DNA from: DATDRM01 sp035291705
GTDB taxonomy: Bacteria; Chloroflexota; Anaerolineae; Anaerolineales; UBA4823
Reading direction: 5' to 3'
Assembly: GCA_035291705.1 (NCBI GenBank)
Contig: DATDRM010000092.1
Location: 1 to 10,211 of the forward strand
Length of the DNA stretch: 10,211 nucleotides
Shown one piece after another: positions 6,234 to 10,211 of this stretch (position 1 is its first letter; each line of letters begins with the position of its first letter). Made by a program: the position numbers and the translations under genes. The notes beneath the pieces were generated by a model that was not told the DNA's origin, did no database searches, and was given only the letters and a program-made list of their open reading frames with translations.

Positions 6234-7169
6234 ATGAACATCGGAGAAGTATTATCAAACGCCTGGAAGATCATCTGGAAGCACAAAGTCTTGTGGATCT
6301 TCGGGATCCTGGCTGGCTGCAGCGGCGGCGGCGGGGGTAGCGCGGGCAACTCTGGCATTTCTTATCAGGGGGAGGCTCCGGCCGAGGTCCAGCCGTTCTT
6401 TGATCAGTTTGCGAACTTGCCCGGCTGGCTGATCGCCCTGATCGTCGGTGGGATCGTAATCCTGATGTTCCTGCTGGTTGTGCTGGTGATTTTCCTGGGT
6501 ACGGTCGGGCGCATCGGGTTGATCCACGGCACTCAGCAGGTGGAGCAGGGCGCAGAGCGCTTGAGTTTTGGGGAGGTGTTCCGGGGCAGCCTGCCATACT
6601 TCTGGCGGGTTTTCGGTCTGAACTTGCTCTTCGGATTGGCTGCCTTCTTTGCCATCTTAGTATTGGTGATCGCGTATGCGATTTTTACTGTGGCCACACT
6701 GGGTGTGGGTTTATTATGCCTGCCCCTGCTCTGCGTTCTGATCCCGTTGGGGTGGTTGGTGGGTGTGTATCTGGAGCAGGTCAATCTCGCCATGGTGATC
6801 GAAAACCTGGGCATCCCGGCTGGAGTGCAGCGCGGTTGGGAGGTGTTCAGGAATAACCTGGGCACAATGATCATTATGGGGTTGATCCTCTACCTGGGCG
6901 TCAGTCTGATCGGAGGCCTGCTGATCGCATTACCGATCGGGCTGATCGTAGTTCCAGCTCTGATTGGAGTGATGGCAGGCACGGATGTGTTCAAGCAGAG
7001 CGGCTTCGTGTTGGCTGCGATCTGTTTTGTAGCCTATCTGCCCGTGCTGATCGTGTTGAACGGAGTGCTGCGCGCCTATATTGAATCGGCCTGGACGCTG
7101 ACCTACCTGCGCCTGACCGGAAAGCCCGTGGCCGTGGAAGAGGCGCCCGCACCGCTTGGCGAATCTTAA
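6234..7169 (+). CDS. Multi-pass membrane protein of unknown function
   Basis: I do not recognise a family with certainty. The 311-residue product begins with an amphipathic stretch and a short hydrophobic segment (19-29), then a Gly/Ser-rich loop (CSGGGGGS, 29-36). Long hydrophobic segments follow at about 64-90, 129-152, 156-179, 211-249 and 257-277, giving roughly six to seven membrane passes. The repeated pattern of polar FGEVFRGSLPYFWRVF (112-127) and GVQRGWEVFRNNLG (197-210) ahead of membrane segments is typical of duplicated membrane domains such as the GPDPase-membrane, DUF975 or DUF4013-like groups; this is resemblance only. The C-terminus is short, acidic and Pro-rich. LAGC at 26-29 looks like a lipobox but is probably chance in a polytopic protein. 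The strong Shine-Dalgarno and 14-nt gap suggest coupling with guaA, but no shared function is evident. Confidence 0.8.
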   Translation: MNIGEVLSNAWKIIWKHKVLWIFGILAGCSGGGGGSAGNSGISYQGEAPAEVQPFFDQFANLPGWLIALIVGGIVILMFLLVVLVIFLGTVGRIGLIHGTQQVEQGAERLSFGEVFRGSLPYFWRVFGLNLLFGLAAFFAILVLVIAYAIFTVATLGVGLLCLPLLCVLIPLGWLVGVYLEQVNLAMVIENLGIPAGVQRGWEVFRNNLGTMIIMGLILYLGVSLIGGLLIALPIGLIVVPALIGVMAGTDVFKQSGFVLAAICFVAYLPVLIVLNGVLRAYIESAWTLTYLRLTGKPVAVEEAPAPLGES

Positions 7170-7183
7170 GCATGAGCTTATGT

Positions 7184-7195
7184 TAAAATTTATCT
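7184..7195 (+). promoter_or_regulatory. Possible -10 box (TAAAAT) directly before the FHA gene, leaderless-type
   Basis: TAAAAT (7184-7189) is followed by six bases, TTATCT, and the ATG at 7196. There is no Shine-Dalgarno. A TTGGCG at 7156-7161 is too far upstream (22-nt spacer) to be a good -35. The layout matches those before maf and the PBP gene, suggesting a leaderless promoter that separates the FHA-phosphatase pair from the purine genes. Confidence 0.5.
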
Positions 7196-9109
7196 ATGCC
7201 GCTTCCCCTGCGTAGGGTCATCCTGACCCTACTCTGCTTAATCCTGGCATTCCACGGCGCATCTGCCCAGCCTGCTGTTGCACAAGAGGCGTACCAGGCC
7301 AGTTTGGCGCCTCTTGATAGCAGTGCGTTCCCGCGTATCACCACCTACCTGGACGTACGCTCGCCGGAGGGGAAGTTTGTGTATGGCCTGGGAGCCGAGG
7401 ATATAATTATTTTGGAGGATGGGCTCCAGCTGCCAACCAGCGAGCTAAACCAATTGCGGCCAGGGGCGCAGTTCGTTCTAGCTGTCGGGCCTGGCACATC
7501 CTTTGACATTCGCGACGCTCAGGGTCTCAACCGCTACGATTACCTGGTTCAGGCGTTTGAGGCCTGGGCGGGTACACTCCAGGGTTCAACGATTGATGAT
7601 TTGAGTTTTTTAGCCGGCGGTGGGCCTGAATCGACGCACCTGGCTGCGGTCGAGGCATGGGTGGCGGTGTTGAAATCCTACAAGCTGGCTGTCCAGGAGA
7701 CGGTTAGCGGGTTTGATGTCCTGGCGCGCGCCCTGGAGATCGCGGCTGATCCGACTCCCCGGCCCGGGATGAGACGCGCAGTGTTATTTCTTACCTCGAT
7801 TCCTGAGACAGACGCCTCCGTTGGATTACAGAGCCTGGCGGCGCGGGCTGTCCAGCGTGGGGTGCAGATCTTTGTCTGGTTCGTGGCACCAGTCGAACAG
7901 TTCGCTTCGCCGGGAGCCTCCCAGCTGGCGGAAATGGCAGCTCAGACGGGTGGATCATCTTTTGGTTTCTCAGGGGTTGAATCATTTCCTGATCTGGAAG
8001 AGTACTTGGAACCGCTGCGGAGCACTTATTCGTTGGCATACGACTCGCACATCGCCTCTAGTGGAACGCATCAAGTCAGCGCCCAGGTGTTGGGCGAAGG
8101 ATTTGAAGCCTTTACACCCGTACAGGAGTTCGACCTGGAAGTGCTGTTGCCGGTTGTGACCTTCGACTCACCGCCGGTCGAGATCACGCGTACCGCCCCA
8201 CCCGAAGCTGAACCGAATCCAGAAAATCTCACTCCCAAGGTGCAAACCCTGGAAGTGTTGGTCGAATTCCCGGACGCGCACCCCAGGCCTATAACGCGGA
8301 GCGCCTTATCTGTCGATGGGACTGTTGTAGATGTCAATCTGTCTGCGCCTTTTGAACAATTTATCTGGGATCTCAGCGATTACACAACCACAGGCCAGCA
8401 TCTGCTCAAAGCAGAGGCACAGGACAGTCTGGGGCTGAGCGGAACAAGTGTTGAGATTCCGGTGGTAATCTCGCTTGAACAACCCAGCGAGAGCCCGTTA
8501 ACGACTATCTCTCAGAACCGGACATTGGTCGCGGTTCTGGCGGCAACCCTGGCCGGGGCGGTGTTAGTGTTAGTGTTGATCCTGGGGGGGCGGTTGCGTC
8601 CAGGTTCTTTGAGGGAGGTGCGCCGCCGGCGCCGGCGGTCTGATCCGGTGACGCAACCGGTGAGGGTAAAAACCGAGTCACCACCCCAGCGCCGCTCGCG
8701 CTGGATGGGCCGGTTACACTGGCCACAAAGGCGGACAGTGCCAAAGGCCTTTGCTTATTTAATCCGGCTGTCCGAATCCGAACAGGCCGATAGTTCTCCC
8801 CCCATCCCGATCGTCAGCGATGAAATCACCTTTGGCAGCGATCCGACTCAAGCGACTCAGGTATTGGAAGATGGTTCGGTGGATTCTAAGCATGCCTGCC
8901 TGCGGCGCGAGGAGCATGGCGCCTTTCGACTCTCCGACGAAGGCTCTACGGCCGGCACCTGGATAAACTATACACCGGTCTCTCAGGAGGGGATGCGCCT
9001 GGAACATGGGGATTTAATCCATATTGGGAGAGTTGGTTTCCGGTTTGTCCTGCGCGAACCGGGACAAACGCGTAAGCCGGTTACCAGGCCAAAGGAACCC
9101 GCACCGTGA
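7196..9109 (+). CDS. Transmembrane vWA-like / FHA-domain protein
   Basis: A 637-residue protein with a signal peptide (1-24, ending ASA), an extracytoplasmic part, one membrane helix (about 443-464) and an Arg-rich stop-transfer stretch (474-481). Residues about 91-280 have the alternating strand/helix pattern of a von Willebrand A domain (FVLAVGPGTSF at 93-103; AVLFLTSIPETD at 195-206), but the metal-binding DxSxS and TDG residues are missing. Residues about 318-428 look like an Ig-type beta domain. The cytoplasmic C-terminus (about 538-620) is an FHA domain: ITFGSDP (544-550), SVDSKHA (561-567), GSTAGTWIN (583-591). FHA domains normally bind phosphothreonine; here Arg, Ser and Asn of the pocket appear replaced by Ser548, Asp563 and Ala586. 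Its stop overlaps the phosphatase start by 4 nt. Domain calls are secure for FHA, moderate for vWA and weaker for the Ig part. Confidence 0.88.
   Translation: MPLPLRRVILTLLCLILAFHGASAQPAVAQEAYQASLAPLDSSAFPRITTYLDVRSPEGKFVYGLGAEDIIILEDGLQLPTSELNQLRPGAQFVLAVGPGTSFDIRDAQGLNRYDYLVQAFEAWAGTLQGSTIDDLSFLAGGGPESTHLAAVEAWVAVLKSYKLAVQETVSGFDVLARALEIAADPTPRPGMRRAVLFLTSIPETDASVGLQSLAARAVQRGVQIFVWFVAPVEQFASPGASQLAEMAAQTGGSSFGFSGVESFPDLEEYLEPLRSTYSLAYDSHIASSGTHQVSAQVLGEGFEAFTPVQEFDLEVLLPVVTFDSPPVEITRTAPPEAEPNPENLTPKVQTLEVLVEFPDAHPRPITRSALSVDGTVVDVNLSAPFEQFIWDLSDYTTTGQHLLKAEAQDSLGLSGTSVEIPVVISLEQPSESPLTTISQNRTLVAVLAATLAGAVLVLVLILGGRLRPGSLREVRRRRRRSDPVTQPVRVKTESPPQRRSRWMGRLHWPQRRTVPKAFAYLIRLSESEQADSSPPIPIVSDEITFGSDPTQATQVLEDGSVDSKHACLRREEHGAFRLSDEGSTAGTWINYTPVSQEGMRLEHGDLIHIGRVGFRFVLREPGQTRKPVTRPKEPAP
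9091..9096 (+). promoter_or_regulatory. Shine-Dalgarno of the PP2C gene, inside the FHA gene
   Basis: AAAGGA lies 9 nt before GTG 9106, within the end of the FHA reading frame. With the GTGA overlap of start and stop, it supports this GTG as the start and translational coupling of the two genes. Confidence 0.65.
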
Positions 9110-10211
9110 TCCCGGTCGACCGCGCTCACCTACTTGTTGCGGCCATAACTCATCCAGGGATGCGGAGAAGGGAGAACGAAGACCGGTACGCGGTTTCCGC
9201 CTACCAGATCAGTCATGATGATCCAACCCCCTCGCTCCTGGCGGTGATCGCCGACGGGGTTGGCGGTCACCGGGCAGGCGAGGTGGCGGCAGAATTGGCG
9301 GTCGAGATAGTCAGCCAGGTAGTGGCAGCCGGAGATGCTGGTCATCCGCTCAGCACACTGCAGGACGCATTCCTCCAGGCCGGCCAGGCCATTTATGCGC
9401 AATCGATGTCCGATCCGGACCGGCAAGGGATGAGCACCACCTGTGTGTGTGCCTGGGTGATCGGCGATCGATTATTTATTAGCTCGGTAGGGGATTCGCG
9501 CATCTACCTGGAGCGAGGATCGAAAATCCATCGATTGACAACTGACCATACCTGGGTGCAAGAGGCCCTAGATTCCGGCGCGTTGACCCCGGAGCAGGCG
9601 CGCAACCACCCGAATGCGCACGTCATCCGTCGCCACCTGGGGTCGCAGGCGCCAGTGGTACCGGACCTGCGCTTGCGCCTGAGCCAGAGCGAAACGGATG
9701 CCCAGGCTGAGGCGAACCAGGGGACGCCCTTGCTCCCTGGAGACAACCTGCTATTGTGCAGTGATGGCCTGACCGATCTGGTGGCTGATGGCGAAATCCT
9801 GGCCGCCCTGGCAAAGGGGGACCTCCAGGAAGCAGTGCAGGAGCTGGTTAACCTGGCTAACGCCCGCGGCGGTCATGATAACCTTACGCTGATCGGTATT
9901 CAGGGGCCGGGGCGGAAACCAGCCGCGCCAGGCAAACGTAGAAGAGGGCGACGATCCAGCCTGTTTTGGGTTATATTTGGATTAGCGATCCTGCTTCTCG
10001 CGGGAGGAGCGCTTTTCGGCGCTTATTACTGGTTCTCGGGTCGCGCCGCACAGACCTCGATCCCCACCCCGACCAGCGCGCCCCTGGTCCTGCCCACCCT
10101 CATCCCCACCCATGCGCCACTTCTGTTACCGCTCGCAACGCAGACGGAGCCGGCGGTGAACACCCAGACACCGGTTCGTCCTGCAGTTCAACTGCAGGAC
10201 GAACGAGCGAC
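9106..10211 (+). CDS. PP2C-type Ser/Thr protein phosphatase with one membrane helix (partial, C-terminus outside window)
   Basis: Metal-dependent phosphatase that would reverse Ser/Thr phosphorylation in the cytoplasm. From GTG 9106 the frame stays open for 368 codons to the window edge. The catalytic domain (about 8-265) carries the PPM signatures: RRENED (21-26), ADGVGGH with metal-binding Asp50 (49-55), GDSR (129-132), SDGLTD with Asp220 (219-224) and GGHDN with Asp258 (255-259). A basic stretch (about 267-283) and one membrane helix (about 285-306) follow, then a Pro/Thr-rich extracytoplasmic segment. This architecture resembles mycobacterial PstP and the PrpC/Stp group. The GTG overlaps the FHA gene stop (GTGA), so the two proteins are probably made in concert. 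A perfect 15-bp inverted repeat lies in the last visible codons. No kinase is inside the window; one may lie downstream. Catalytic assignment is very secure; the nature of the C-terminus is unknown. Confidence 0.93.
   Translation, partial: MIPVDRAHLLVAAITHPGMRRRENEDRYAVSAYQISHDDPTPSLLAVIADGVGGHRAGEVAAELAVEIVSQVVAAGDAGHPLSTLQDAFLQAGQAIYAQSMSDPDRQGMSTTCVCAWVIGDRLFISSVGDSRIYLERGSKIHRLTTDHTWVQEALDSGALTPEQARNHPNAHVIRRHLGSQAPVVPDLRLRLSQSETDAQAEANQGTPLLPGDNLLLCSDGLTDLVADGEILAALAKGDLQEAVQELVNLANARGGHDNLTLIGIQGPGRKPAAPGKRRRGRRSSLFWVIFGLAILLLAGGALFGAYYWFSGRAAQTSIPTPTSAPLVLPTLIPTHAPLLLPLATQTEPAVNTQTPVRPAVQLQDERA
10174..10204. repeat. Perfect 15-bp inverted repeat with a 1-nt centre
   Basis: The left arm gttcgtcctgcagtt (10174-10188) and right arm aactgcaggacgaac (10190-10204) are exact reverse complements around c at 10189. 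It lies in the phosphatase frame and encodes about ten residues of the extracytoplasmic linker. It ends 7 nt before the window edge, so what follows cannot be judged. Such a long perfect palindrome is not expected by chance in coding DNA. Confidence 0.85.

Noticed and set aside
6309..6320. Lipobox LAGC in the membrane protein, suggesting a lipoprotein
   Set aside because: The hydrophobic core before the Cys is short and the protein has many later membrane segments; probably the end of the first membrane segment.
7167..7180. Small inverted repeat TAAGC/GCTTA between the membrane-protein and FHA genes
   Set aside because: Only 5-bp arms with a 4-nt loop and no T-run; too weak to call a terminator or operator.

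Overview
The window carries eight protein-coding genes in two divergent groups, with no rRNA, tRNA, CRISPR array or insertion sequence that I can see. The GC-rich coding bias, Thr/Pro-rich extracytoplasmic linkers, a transmembrane FHA protein paired with a PP2C phosphatase, and degenerate 7-8 nt tandem repeats at gene borders suggest an uncultured Chloroflexota bacterium, perhaps Anaerolineae. That placement is an inference from gene style and has no marker gene behind it.

Left, minus strand (3699 down to 1): maf (nucleotide pyrophosphatase), a MecA/PBP3-type class B penicillin-binding lipoprotein, and the first 255 codons of rsgA, a ribosome-maturation GTPase cut by the window edge. Gaps are 47 and 32 nt. 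The set combines housecleaning, cell-wall synthesis and ribosome assembly.

Middle (3700-3991): a non-coding divergent intergenic region. It ends in a GACTA-type octamer repeat around a small hairpin, next to the Shine-Dalgarno of xpt.

Right, plus strand (3992 to 10211): xpt and guaA, which together take xanthine to XMP to GMP; an unassigned multi-pass membrane protein; a secreted/transmembrane vWA-like protein with a cytoplasmic FHA domain; and a PP2C-type Ser/Thr phosphatase with one membrane segment, running off the right edge. The FHA gene stop and phosphatase start overlap by 4 nt (GTGA), so they are probably co-translated as a transmembrane phospho-signalling pair.

Points most worth a second look: (1) three different short-period repeat tracts, each at a gene border and supplying start or stop codons; (2) a TAAAAT box 6-7 nt before the ATG of three genes without Shine-Dalgarno, suggesting leaderless transcription; (3) an FHA domain lacking all three usual phosphothreonine-contacting residues, attached to a vWA-like domain lacking its metal site; (4) a perfect 15-bp inverted repeat at the right edge inside the phosphatase gene; (5) a C9 tract early in the PBP gene. 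I see no clearly new multi-gene system; the FHA-PP2C pair is the nearest candidate.
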